NCBI GenBank assembly: GCA_006503475.1
Contig: RSEH01000279.1
Span: 1 to 59,414 of the forward strand
Source of the DNA: Stentor roeselii
Lineage: Eukaryota > Ciliophora > Heterotrichea > Heterotrichida > Stentoridae
DNA length: 59,414 nucleotides
Direction: 5' to 3'
A program made the translations under genes and the position numbers. Each line of letters starts with the position of its first letter. Positions within the stretch are counted from its first letter, which is position 1. Below, piece after piece: positions 28,201 through 39,300 of the stretch. A model generated the notes under the pieces. The model ran no database searches, had not been told where the DNA came from, and saw only the letters and a program-made list of their open reading frames with translations.

Positions 28201-30111
28201 TTACGATTCCAGCGTTTTCGGCTTGAAAGGGCATTCCCTAGTAAACTGATCATCAATCTGCTGTTTAATCTTCTCAATTTTTTCTTCCTTCTTATCAGGT
28301 GCCAAGTTAAACGGCTGAGGAACAGTAACCGAGTTATTATTTCCTTTAATCCCAAAAGCTTTAAATTCTCTCATTTTTTTATCTTCCTCTTGTTTCTTCG
28401 ACAGTTCTTTCCACGCCATAAACTTATCAAAGCCAGGAACCAAAACATTATCTTTACTTTCCGTCATTTCCACGATTTTCGGCTGAAAAGTGCAATTTTT
28501 GGTTTCTTTTTCTTGAGCTTCAAGTTTTAAATCTCTTAATTTTTCCTGTTTTTCTCTTTCTTTTTCCTTGATTTTTTCTAAAATATTTCCAGGGTCTGAG
28601 TAGTGACTTTTTACGTTTTTGAACTTTTTTGACTCGAGTTTTGGACGAAAACTGAAAGATTCGCAGTCTTCGATTAAAGCTGGTTTTGATTCAATTGTTG
28701 AAGGGTTTTTTGAGATGAGCTTTGATGTTGGGTTGATTTTTGGCTCGTAGCTGAACTTTGAGTAGTAGTCTTCTTGAATTTTCGCTTGTTTTTGGACTCG
28801 CTTTTCCATTTCTTGCTTGCTCATTCTTTCGAATTTGTCACCTTCTTCTTCTAGAGTCATGCATCGTGAGTTTGAGTTTATGATTGGCTTAAATGTGCAG
28901 GTGTCTTCAATCACTTGCTTTTTGGTTTGCTTGTTTTTTTCGCACTTTTTTATGAACTCTTCTTGACGGTCGAAAAAGTTTTTCAGGTTTCCTGGCTTTG
29001 ATGCGGTTTGAGGGGTGAATGTGAAGTTTTTCACTTCTGACTGGATGATATCCTCCTGTACCCGTCTTTTTGATGTATAAGTTTCACGCGACTGGCTATT
29101 TTCAATACTAACACTTCTATTCGATGCAAGTTTCGAAGACTGAGGATTGATCTTGGGTTTAAAATTACTTTCTGCTTTAGCCTCAACATTATTCCTAAGT
29201 TTACTGATAATATCCTGTCTTTCCTTCTGCAGTTCTTCAAGCCTTTCATGAATAGGAAGATAATTTTTAATCATATTAGCAGAGTTTTCACTGATCTTGG
29301 GAATAAACTTACAACTAGTTTCTTGAAGTTCTTTTTCCTTAATAAGCTAATTAAATTTCACCTTTTCCCTGTTTTTCTGCTGATCCTGTCCCAATTTCAT
29401 CAATCGATCCTCAATCTTATCAATCGACGGGTTTTTCGCGAAATAAGGCGTAACCTGAGGTGCAAAAGAACATTCTTTCAACTCCGCTTCATCCTTTTTC
29501 TTCTTTTCCATTTCCCTCTGTTTCAAGGCATCTTCTTTAATCTTCATCAATTCATCAATTCTTTTCTCAAAAGGGTCTTTTTTCAACTCCTTCTCACTTC
29601 CACCAGTCACTTTACTATTCTTTTGCAAGTGATTTTTTCCTTGATTTGTAAGACTTTCCTCAGATTTCTTGTTTTTCATTCGAACTTGTGTCTTATCCTC
29701 AGTCTTCGGAAGTTGCTTCGGAAGATTTCCAGACCCTTTTTCTTTACCCTTTAAAATTTTACTCGATTTTGAAACAATTTCGCGCTTTTTCGGCTTTTCG
29801 TCAAAAAACTGGTCTTCTTCGTATTGCCAGCTTTGAGGAGGGCTGAAGTCGGAAGAGTCTGAAGGACTGAAGTTTTGTTTTGAATGATGATCGTCTTTTA
29901 AAGCGTCTTGAAGATTGGCTTTGCTCAGCTGGTAAAGGTCTTGATTTCTTCTTTCTTGTACCAGTCTTGCAATCGTTTCGCTGCGGAAGCTGTGGGCGGC
30001 TTCGGGCTCGTATGAGTCGAGATTGAAACTTTGCTTGCGTTTTTCTCTTTCTTGTTCGAGGTATTGCATGATTTCTTGTCTTCTTTTGGATGATTCTGAA
30101 GGTTCTTCCAT
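28201..30111 (-). CDS. FxPK-repeat charged protein, probably cytoskeletal (spliced)
   Basis: Exons 30111-29362 and 29346-28201 give 631 residues. The protein is very charged, with long Lys/Glu helices broken by short repeats of the type C-x-F-x-P-K/Q-I: CSFAPQVTPY, CKFIPKISEN, NFKPKINPQSSKL, CTFKPIINSNS, FSYEPKINPTSKLI, FSFRPKLESKK, CTFQPKIVE and CPFKPKTLES. Repeats like this recur in protist proteins, many of them ciliary or microtubule-linked, but I know no assigned function. The intron removal joins NREK to LIKEKELQETS. The start is 14 bp from that of the divergent PEX11 gene. Confidence 0.8.
29347..29361 (-). other. 15-nt spliceosomal intron
   Basis: Sense strand GTGAAATTTAATTAG, phase 0 with in-frame TAG; A at position 10; GTG rather than GTA at the 5' end. 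Removing it adds the FIPK repeat to the following exon in frame. Confidence 0.9.
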
Positions 30112-30125
30112 TTAAATATTTGATC

Positions 30126-30776
30126 ATGGAACATTTCTATCGTTTGACTTTACATGCTGATTTGACCAGTCATGCTTTGAAGGTTGTTCAGTATTTGTTT
30201 AAAGCTCTTGATGGGCAGAAGGTTGGAAGGGTAGCAATAGAAAAGCTAATTAATTCATGTGCAAGTATTCGTAGATTCCTGCGCCTTCTATCAACACTAG
30301 TGCTTCTCTTCAAGTTAAAAGGTGCAAAATCCCTAGGATACGAGCATTTATCAGATTTTTCTCAATTATTCTTCAATATTCTGGACCATCTGCTAATTCA
30401 CTACAACAACTCACCCGACCCAATTGGGGGTCTTATCTCAATCCTTCGAAACTGGTTATGGGTAGTCAACAGTTTAGCTCAAATAGCATCCTGCTGCTAC
30501 AAAACAGCTCAAACACGAGAAAAACTTCAAAATCTGGTACTATTTACCTAGCACGACTCAAACGCTCACAACAAATTCTCAGACCGTCGAAAAGAATACG
30601 AAAAGACTTTAAGAAAAGACAAAATCATTGAAATGTCGACAATCTCCTCTACATTCGACCTTCCCTTATGCATATTTTGCTGTGATCGAAAGAGTTTAAA
30701 TCCCCTTTTTGCCTATGTGATGGGAATAATAAGTGCAAGTGCCAAAGTCTCAGCTTCTCTAGAACGCCTTAGGTGA
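30126..30776 (+). CDS. PEX11: PEX11-family peroxisome membrane protein (spliced)
   Basis: Exons 30126-30536 and 30552-30776 give 211 residues. ATG 30126 is chosen because an earlier ATG (30090) would overlap the divergent gene. Pex11 traits: an N-terminal amphipathic helix (HALKVVQYLFKALDGQ), the conserved SCASIRRFLRLLSTLVLL region, a hydrophobic mid segment, RNWLWVVNSLAQIASCCYK, and after splicing a C-terminal DLPLCIFCCD and YVMGIISASAKVSASL resembling the family's last helix. PEX11 proteins elongate and divide peroxisomes. Slightly short for the family (usually about 230-260). The stop at 30774-30776 is TGA, supporting TGA as a stop here, and lies one base from the stop of the convergent RBR gene. 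Confidence 0.85.
30537..30551 (+). other. 15-nt spliceosomal intron
   Basis: GTACTATTTACCTAG, phase 0 with in-frame TAG; A at position 10. Removal restores the C-terminal PEX11 helix. Confidence 0.92.
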
Positions 30777-30777
30777 A

Positions 30778-31803
30778 TTAGTTAATAAAAATCAAAATAG
30801 TCTTAGCAAAAAGCATAAAAACTCCAAGAACCGGGAACAAAACCAAAGAAGCCACAAAGACCAGAGTACAAAAAGCCACCGCCGCTAAAAAAATAAAAAA
30901 ACTAATCCCAAAAACCAAATACTTGATAAAATTTTTACCTTTCACCGCACGAAAGACTTCAACAGTGATAAAACTTGAAAAAAGCAGCAAAATCACAGGT
31001 AAAACTCCAGGCATCAACACCGGCGACAGTAAAATCGCGAAAAAAAGTCCAACATTGAAACATTTTCTAAATTTTTTTCGAAATTTTTCTTGCTCGTCAA
31101 GATAAACAGAAAGCGTCATTGCCAGAGGGATAAAAAACAAGAGAGTCAAAGGAAAAAGTAAGAAAATCACACTTAACACCCAGTAAAAAGAGTCTTTTTT
31201 AGATTTCAAGAAACATCTTCGAATGTCGTGAATCGCCAGGTCTTGTCCGCAGAGCCAACAGAAGCGAAGTCCGCATTTTGAACAAGAAACTTCAGGACAA
31301 CCACGATTTTTCTCGATTATCACGAAACAACGAGGACAAGGCTTCAGGTGACGGCTTTTTAGTGAGGAGAGAGAAGAACAACTCCCTTTGTGGAAGGCTT
31401 CGCTGCAGATAAAACAAAATTTAAAGTTGCATTTGTTGCAGGTTAATTCGTTGGATATAATTTTTTTACTGCTGCCTTTGCAACCTGCTTTAGGACACCA
31501 TCGGAAGAAAGGGTCTTGCTCGCTTTTTTTGTTTGATTTGAATTGGAGATATTTTGGCAGAAGGTCAGGTAAAAGGAGTGAGATTAGGTCTAGATCTAAC
31601 TCGAGTGAACAGTCTGATGATGGACATTTTAGGTTTAGCACCTCACCTTCTGTGATTTTTAATGAAATATAAGTAGTTGTACATGATTTGCAAAACAGAT
31701 GAAGACACGTTGGAATTTCAATATCAGATGGATTTTCTTCACAAATTGAACAGAGAGTTCCTTTTACTAGCTGGTACTCTTTTGTTGAGTCTAATACAGA
31801 CAT
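30778..31803 (-). CDS. Membrane-anchored RBR (RING-IBR-RING2) E3 ubiquitin ligase
   Basis: 341 residues from ATG 31803. RING1 spans 18-65 (CSIC, CLHLFCKSC, CPSSDC). The IBR is about 100-142 (WCPKAGCKG, CNKCNFKFCFIC, H-x-G-x-C). RING2 is 156-186 (CPRCFVIIEKNRGC, CSKCGLRFCWLCG), with Cys169 at the thioester position used by RBR ligases. Three hydrophobic blocks follow (about 205-235, 245-280, 290-338), so the ligase is anchored by its C terminus, like RNF19/RNF144-type enzymes, in the ER or another membrane. RBR enzymes take ubiquitin from an E2 on RING1, load it on Cys169 and pass it to the substrate. Targets unknown. Confidence 0.9.
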   Translation of the reverse strand: MSVLDSTKEYQLVKGTLCSICEENPSDIEIPTCLHLFCKSCTTTYISLKITEGEVLNLKCPSSDCSLELDLDLISLLLPDLLPKYLQFKSNKKSEQDPFFRWCPKAGCKGSSKKIISNELTCNKCNFKFCFICSEAFHKGSCSSLSSLKSRHLKPCPRCFVIIEKNRGCPEVSCSKCGLRFCWLCGQDLAIHDIRRCFLKSKKDSFYWVLSVIFLLFPLTLLFFIPLAMTLSVYLDEQEKFRKKFRKCFNVGLFFAILLSPVLMPGVLPVILLLFSSFITVEVFRAVKGKNFIKYLVFGISFFIFLAAVAFCTLVFVASLVLFPVLGVFMLFAKTILIFIN

Positions 31804-32378
31804 TGTTTAAAAATTATAATGATATGTATTAGATGAAGAGGGAATTAATATTTTAAGTTAAATACTGATAAGATAGTAATCTCTAATAAAATTGACTTAA
31901 ACTTAGACTTGATATATTTCTTAATAAACTTCATAAGTGAGTCAACTAATCAAAAAGTAGCCTGATGAAAAAACTCTCTTATTCAAACAGAATTCTTTTC
32001 TTATTTTTTCCTGTGGAAGTTGAATTTTGAATAATATAATCATTTTTAGGTTAAACAACTTACTTAAAAATCTTAATCCTAAAGCCTCTTAAATATTTAA
32101 TAATTAATCCGTTTAAGTTTTTGTTCTTCTGAAATAAACTCTGAGACTATTTGTTTAAAGTAACAGAAATCTTATCGATGCACGAAGAGCGTGGACTGGC
32201 GTGAACTGACTAGTTGAGAGATTTTGATGAATATAATTATAGAATTTTTATTGTAAAAACTAGAAGATTAGGAAAATAGGATGTATTTTAAGCATTTGTT
32301 TTTGGTTCAGGTAAGTTAGGAGGTTAATATATTTTATCGTTAACTATCAAAACCATCACAATAAAATCAATCCTAAAA
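31804..32378. other. Intergenic region, no gene seen
   Basis: 575 bp, AT-rich. A short GC-richer island (32175-32215) contains no tRNA fold or complete C/D box pair. A 21-codon open frame starts at 31963 on the plus strand. The region should hold the promoter of the RBR gene at its left and the 3' end of the kelch gene at its right. Confidence 0.5.
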
Positions 32379-35300
32379 TTAATCATTATTTTCCGCACTA
32401 TACCTCGTAACAATATAATTTTGTCTCCTATCAATCGACTCACAATAAAACCGATTCCTACTTCTAACCCAAATCACAAGTTGTTCAAAAATTCCTAAAA
32501 CCCATCCAAAAACCGCAAGAATTCCCGAAGCAGTTCCCAGTACCGTTCCAAAGAAAACAATCAACTCTTGCCTGATCCTTCTTTCAGTAACCAAAGCAGT
32601 ATCACTGACTTCAACCCTAACAATAACATGCAAATAAGAAGCACTCGACAAGTTCTCAACATTGACCTGACTTCCACTTTGCGATGTTTTTTTTTCCGAT
32701 AAATGAAATCCAGTCTGTTTATTTTTCCATCTTCTTGTTTGAGACCTGAAGAAAGAAGGAGTCGCCCAAAAGTAAAACTGAGTCGGTTCAGCTCCGATAA
32801 AGACAGAGTCGTTCAAGGCGGAGACTGAAGCAGTTACAGCGCTTTCTTCATTTGGAACTGAAGAACTTGAAGAAATTCTTGCTTCGATGCTGGATGAGAA
32901 ACTGCGAGTTTCGGTTAAAGATATGGAAACTTCACCTCCTTGAAAAATTTCTCCGTCGTTGCAGGTTATGAGTAAATGACAGTTGTTTTGAAGAAGTTCA
33001 CATGAAATTTCGAGATTTTCACAGGAAATATGGAGAAATAAGACTTTTGTTGTGTTTAAACATTTTGAATTTTTACTGCATTCGCCTCGGTATGAATAAA
33101 AAATCAGGGAAATGGAAAGTTCTTGAGAGTTAAATGAAGAGACTTCTGACTCAAGGATTGCTAAAGGGACTAAACCTTTTATTTCTTCGATGTTGCCTTT
33201 AATTAAAGTGAAAACTGAGGAAGATGTTAACAGTAGTGTCGCGATGATAAATAAAAAACTGAAAAAAGCTCCAGTTTTATTCTTTTTCTGTAAAATATAA
33301 GAATTCAACTCACAGTAATGGTCACTTTCAAAGATGTCAAAGTTTCTAAGTTTACTCCTCAATTTTTTCCATATAAAAAAAAGAAAAAAAACCAAAATAA
33401 TAGGAACACTGACTAAAACTCGATAAATAATAACCTCTTCATCCATTTCAGGACTTTCATACAAATTCGGCTGCGCTGATTTCAAAGAAAAATCCGAATT
33501 TTCCAATCCTTTCTCTTTAAAACCAGAACAAAACTTTTCTCTTTTACAATTCTCACATTTTTTTGCATTATTTTCAGAATTTCCACAAGGAAGACACTGA
33601 TAAACCGAGCTCGACGCGTTGAATTCACTGAAGCTTCCCATTTCACAATCTTCACATTTCTGTCCAGGTCTTTCAGAAAAAGTGCCTTCAGGACAAGCCT
33701 GGCATCGGCCATTGAAATTTCGGGTGCCTGAAGAGCAAAGTGCTTTACAACCCGCTTTTTCACAGACCTGTTCAATACTTATCTGAAGGAAAAGACCAGA
33801 AGCAGTCTTTGGGAACATTAAACTTCCTAAACTACTTCCGCCTCCAAAGCAAAAGAGTGACTTGTTGAAGTAAACGAAAGAAGCAGCGTAGATGTTTAAG
33901 TCGAAGTTTAATATTTTTGTTGATTTTCCTGAGGTCAAAATGGTGATTTTTTGTTTTGTTGTCTCTTGCCAGGCCTGACCCCCAATGCTTATTAAGGTGT
34001 TGTCCAGAAATACTTGGCAGGATTGGGCTGAGTCGAAATGAGTTAAATGGTGGGAATGGAAAATGTGCCAGGTATTTGAGGAAAGGTTAAATATGTCGAT
34101 GTTCGGAGATGGCTGCTGGTTTTCGTCTGAACCTAATGATATGAAAAATTGGAATGAGTCCATCCAGCAGTGTGGGTAGGATAGTCTTCGTGGACCTGTG
34201 CTGAGAAGTTTGTATTTACTGAGCCCAATATCAAATTCCCACAACTCATTAGACATACCAGAGTCAGTTTTTCCTCCAAAAATCATTACTTTCAAATCTT
34301 TCACGACCAAGCAACTCCCTTTAGCAGGTCTCGGTCCTTGCGTAGACCCTGGTACGATCAGTGTCCATAATCCAGTCAAAGTATTAAAAACAAACAAATC
34401 ATTCCTAAGTTCTTCAAAGTCCTGTCCTCCCCATACAAAAATCGAGTACCCTTCAGCCGCTGAAGCATGCAAGTACCTCGGAGAAGGTACCTGCCCCTTG
34501 GGTAAAACTGGACTCCACTCAAAAGAATCCAAGTTAAACCTCCACAAATCATTAAAAATCAAATCAGAATCCATTCCTCCAAATAAATAAATAAAAGAAT
34601 TCACAACTGTCATCGAATGCATTGTCCGAGCTTTAGGCATCAAGTAATGTTTACTTATTGTGACAGATTCATAAGTCTTCAGGTTTATTTTATCGATTGC
34701 GTTTGTGTAAGTTTGTAAAAAATGACTGAAACCTCCGAAATTTAAAAGAAATTCTGAAATTTTCACGGAGGAAAAACTGTCGATTGCAAGTTTAGATGGA
34801 ATTTTTTGATTTTCCCAGGATTTGTTGTGGGAGGTGAGGTTTATTATCAGAATATCTGTTAAGGCTTCGTTGTACTGGTAGTCCCAGCCGGAAAACACGA
34901 AAAAACGGTCAAGATGGATGAAGCTTTGAGCTAGTCCTCGACATTTAAAAGAACTTTTTCTGTCTGATATGACTGCCCATTTTAGGGATGTTAAAGAGTA
35001 GCTGTATAGAAAAGGTAAACAAGGACTGGACCCTGAAGGGATTCCAGTTGCTTGAAGTATCTGACCGTTGTAGTACTCAATAACAGGACTACCACTTGCT
35101 TGAGGTCTTTCCCCATTCGGTGGAAGTAACTCCCAAGTTAAGCAGGTAACATTCAACCTTTTTACTTTTACCTGTACAACTCGTTATTTAATTTGTCAAA
35201 TAAAAACCCTCCCTGAACCACAAAGTACAAAAATCCATTCTCAGTATAAGAAGTGAATCCAAAAGCTGATCGAGAAGCTGGAGTTGAAATAGTTTCAACC

Positions 35301-35683
35301 TTTTCCCACCTCATGTCTTCAAAGTCAAAGCTCCATAAATCATTTTCAAGTCCTGAAGCCGTCAGTCCTCCAAATATAAAAAGCTTTTCTGGACTTGAAG
35401 TCGTGAATCCTCCGCAACCTGAACGACTTGCTGACTAAATTTTACCTGGAATCGATTTTGATGTAATTAAAAGTCTCTCCCAGGTTAAAGTGGTTAAAGA
35501 AAATGACCAGAGGTCGTTTGAACTGACTTCATCGTTCAACCCTCCGAAGATTATTAAAGAGTTCCTGGTCGGAAGGTAGTCCATGAAAGATTCTATTCTT
35601 GGAGATGGGGGAGACTTTGATGATGGGATAAATGATATCATTGAAGCGCAGCATAGGGTGATCATTGAGACTAGAGAAAACAT
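32379..35683 (-). CDS. Kelch-propeller, Cys-rich, multi-pass membrane protein (two introns)
   Basis: Exons 35683-35446, 35430-35172 and 35157-32379 give 1,091 residues. ATG 35683 starts a signal peptide (MFSLVSMITLCCASMISF); an ATG 57 bp earlier is possible. Kelch repeats with GG and later W (SLIIFGGLNDEVSSNDLWSF, KLFIFGGLTASGLENDLWSF, then FGGMDSDLIFNDLWRF, VWGGQDFEELRNDLFVF) build a propeller over about 500 residues. Then a Cys-rich ephrin-receptor-like block (33540-33780), a membrane segment (VLVSVPIILVFFLFFIW), a second (FFSFLFIIATLLLTSSS), a second extracellular domain and a last membrane segment near the end. It resembles the three tandem paralogues further right. A ligand-binding surface receptor is inferred. 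Confidence 0.85.
35158..35171 (-). other. Apparent 14-nt intron
   Basis: Sense strand GTAAAAGTAAAAAG. Only removal of 14 nt restores frame with the kelch reading NNELYR-LNVTCLTWELL, exactly the family pattern; a 15-nt GT-start variant gives a stop. Either a true 14-nt intron or a 15-nt intron that has lost one A from its five-A run, by mutation or assembly error. Confidence 0.75.
35431..35445 (-). other. 15-nt spliceosomal intron
   Basis: Sense strand GTAAAATTTAGTCAG, phase 1 with in-frame TAG; A at position 10. Removal joins the kelch repeat ending TSKSIPA to SRSGCGGF. Confidence 0.9.
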
Positions 35684-36382
35684 TTTAGAAATATTAGAAA
35701 GTTTATGGGTTATTTTAAGGATTAGTTTGGAGATTAGCATTTTTTTAGATTTTTGGGGATTTTTTGAGGTGTATTGATTAATTTTATGTGAATTGCTTGG
35801 ATTAAGACTGATATAATTTAGGGTGTTAGAAAATTGTGGAATTTTTGTGTAAGATATATTTATTATCTTAAATTATGTAGCTTTAAGTTAAAAAAATATT
35901 GTTAGAGAAAATCCTATTGCTTTATTTTTGTGATTTTCAATAAGATTATAAATCATGGAGGGTAGATGACATGACAAACAGATAATAGTGAAAGTTTTGA
36001 TTGATAAATTATTAAAAATCTAAAATAAAATTATTAATCTCGTTATTTCTACTGAAAATGATGAATTAAAACCTAATCGAAAAACTTGTTATTAGACTAC
36101 CTATAAATTTTTGAATATTTTGATAATCAATTCTTTGAATGATGTTTGCATTATAGTTCAAACCAATGATTTGAAAAAATAATCTAAGAATGAAATAGAA
36201 ACTTTAAATCGAACTGGAAATTTTAATTTATTCAATCAACAGAGAAGACTTGATTTTCATGATATTGTTTTCATATACCTTGTATGCAGAAACACCTAGA
36301 CTTCCTTATATTCCAAAAAAATATATTTTCCATCTTCCTAAAAAAACCCACTAAAATCCTAAAAACCCGATAAAAATATTAT
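35684..36382. other. Intergenic region, no gene seen
   Basis: About 700 bp, AT-rich, between the kelch gene start and the vWA-E2-U-box gene stop. No tRNA or repeat noted. Confidence 0.5.
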
Positions 36383-39300
36383 CTACTGAATATTCAAAGC
36401 ACAAAACCTTCTAATATTGTTCAACAAATTAGCTTCAGGAAACAACTTCTTTAAACTAGTAGGCTGTCGAGTAACAGGATCAAACCCATTTTTCCTAATA
36501 AACTCTTCAATATCTTGTCTCTCATACGTGATTCCCGAGGTTCTACAAGTGACAGGGTCTGTCATAATCTTCTTAGTAAGAGCGCAAAGGAACTCAACAG
36601 GTACCCCAGGCTGAGCCTCATGAAAGCTGATGCCCTGAAGCAATTCAGAAACAGGCTTCATTGCAAAAGACTGAGTCCATTCTTTCGCAATAAAATTATA
36701 TCTTTCCCTTGAAGACCTAAACAAACTAGCAATATTAGTATCAAGCGAGTCACTTCCTTCAGGGTTCATGAAAAGTCCATAAATACTTTGCATTAATTTC
36801 AAAATAGTGATTTCAGGTGCATAGTCGCTATTCAGCACAGAAATGCAAATTCTTCCTGAAGAGTTTACATTTATATGATAAATTTGTGTCAAAAAACGAA
36901 TTTCAGGAGGTTTTGAAGGATATTCCTCAGGAAAACTGATGTAAAAGTGAAAATTTCCACCTTCATAAGGTGTTCCAAGTGGTCCAGTGAGAATTCCATT
37001 CCAGAACTGAATATCTGCTTCACAAGGGTAAATCTGAATATCTGGATGAGGATTTTTGTGGATTAAAGCCATTTCTCGGTTAATTCTTTTAAACCTTAAA
37101 GACCCTGTCGAAGTCGCGAATTTCGGTTTTGCCAGTTCCATGGTCATTAAACTAGAAGCAATATTTGAAACTTTCAGTTTTACCTGCTCAGGTCTTTTAA
37201 AAGGTGGAGGAATCGACGTGAATTCTTTGAAAGTTGTTGAAGCGAGTTCGGAATTCGATACAGTTTCAACAACTTCTGAAGGGTATCGAAAAAATACTGA
37301 AATAAAAGCATCGGACTCGAAGATCTTGTAACCTTGCTCGACATTTTCACACCAGAAGGCGAATCCACCTGAACAAAGAGAAAGATTCTTTAAAATAATG
37401 CATTTTTCTCCAAGGTTTATACAGTCTAAAATGATTTCATTTGAAATTAGTCCTTCTAAGACTGCCTTTTCAGAAAAAACTGAAGAGTTGTCTTCACCGT
37501 CGCTGAAACAGATTATTCGTGATTTGATGTTTGTGTACTTTTTCTTTATTAGCTTTTGGTCACGCGTCGCTGAAGCGATCGCGTCGAATATTGAAGTCCC
37601 TCCGTTGCTTGTGACTGGTTCTAGGTACTCGCAAAATTTGAAAGCGCTTTCAGTGAACTTTGAGACTTTTTTTACTGATGTGTCGAATGTTGTTAAGGAG
37701 ATTATTTGGGGAAGGTTGTAACCAAGGGATCGGTTTATGAATGAGTTGAAAAGGTCTTTTGCTACTGTCATTCGAGATTTCTCTGTACTTTGGTAGGTGC
37801 TTGCCATGGACCCGCTGGTATCCAAAAGTATCGAAATTGCTTCTTCAGGAATTCTAGAATAATTTTCTTCTTCAACCTGTAACTTTTTAGAACTAATATT
37901 CTCTTCCTGGTTAAAAACAGAAGCCAAGCTATCAGGATCAACAGAAGTAACCAAGCCAGTAAGTACATTTTTAATCGAGATATCATTCGAGCATTCCATC
38001 AACCCAAGATTAACAACAACTTTTCTATCCAAATTAAAAGTCAAAGTCTTTCTCTTCGAGTTAAGTTTCAAATCCAGGTAACTTGTAATCTGTGTAACAA
38101 ATCTTTTCGCTTTAATAACTTCAAAATCATTAAAACCCGAAATTTTCGGTGCATGTTTAAACAAAGCACCAACATCAAAAGTACTATCAAAGCAAGTTTT
38201 CATGATAACCAGTTCATTTACCTCAACACCCTCAGTCCTCTTAATGATCTTCATCAACTCCAAGTCCACCCTAAGGTTATCAATAGACCCTTGAAGCTTA
38301 GGAATGCTGCCTTGAGCCTTTTTCAGTTCTTCTATTCGAGAAAGGTCGTAAATTTCGAAGGTGTTGTTAATCAAAGGGACTATCACCGGTTTTCGCACTT
38401 TAAAAGGATTTGCAATGATTTTTGTTTCGAAGTTTTCATTCTCGCTTTTTGTGAAACTTTTCACATCAGCCAATTCGAAAAGAAATGAAAAAAAATCAAG
38501 AGTGTGTTCGAAAAAAGCCTCAAATGGACAGTTTAAACGAAGGGTGTTGTTGAGGTTGAAGAACAGGAAGAATGAACCTTCGTTTAAAGCGATTAGTTCT
38601 GATTCAGTTTTAGAATTTTGCTTTAGTGAAAGATGAAAAGAGTACAGGAAGGGGTTGAATGGAAGAATGTATCGAGTTACTGCTAAAAGTCGCTTTCTTA
38701 CCTCGATTGTAGTGTGGTCGGGAAGACAGTAAAGGAAATTGTGGAAAAGTCGTAGACCTTCGAGGGATTGGGTTGATATCGGGTTGTAATGGTTCAGGCT
38801 TAGATTTGGGTTGTTGTTGAATAACTTGTAATGGATTTTTAATGGAGTTTGGGTTTCTATTGATATTGATGAGCTTGGACTTCTTATGGCTAAACCGATC
38901 AGGTCTTTCAGTTCTTTTTCTTTGTCGAAGGTCGGGTTGATCTTCAATTCAATCGATTCTTTCGTGTCAACATCAACAGCAGAAATAATCAAGTTCCTTT
39001 CATATCGATGTTTTAAAATCAACTGATTATCATAAAGATTATTTGAAACTATCACAAAAACTCTTTCTTCATCTGACAAAACATCAGAAACCCTTAAAAA
39101 CTGTGAAGTGTAGAAACTTGGTGACAAAGGTTGTCCATCAAAAGAGTAAAAAAAACAAACAAATTTCAAATTATCAAGTTTTCTTTCCTTTATGATAATA
39201 TCTGAGACTTCATTTAAGTAAAGGTCTTTTGGAACTTGCACTTTTAAAGACTGTTGCCTGTCAAATGAGGAAATGATGAATTCGATTGAAAAGGAATTTT

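Noticed and set aside
32160-32235. GC-richer island as a tRNA or C/D snoRNA
   Set aside because: No tRNA T-loop or acceptor stem; a TGATGA box is present but no CTGA box follows at a suitable distance.
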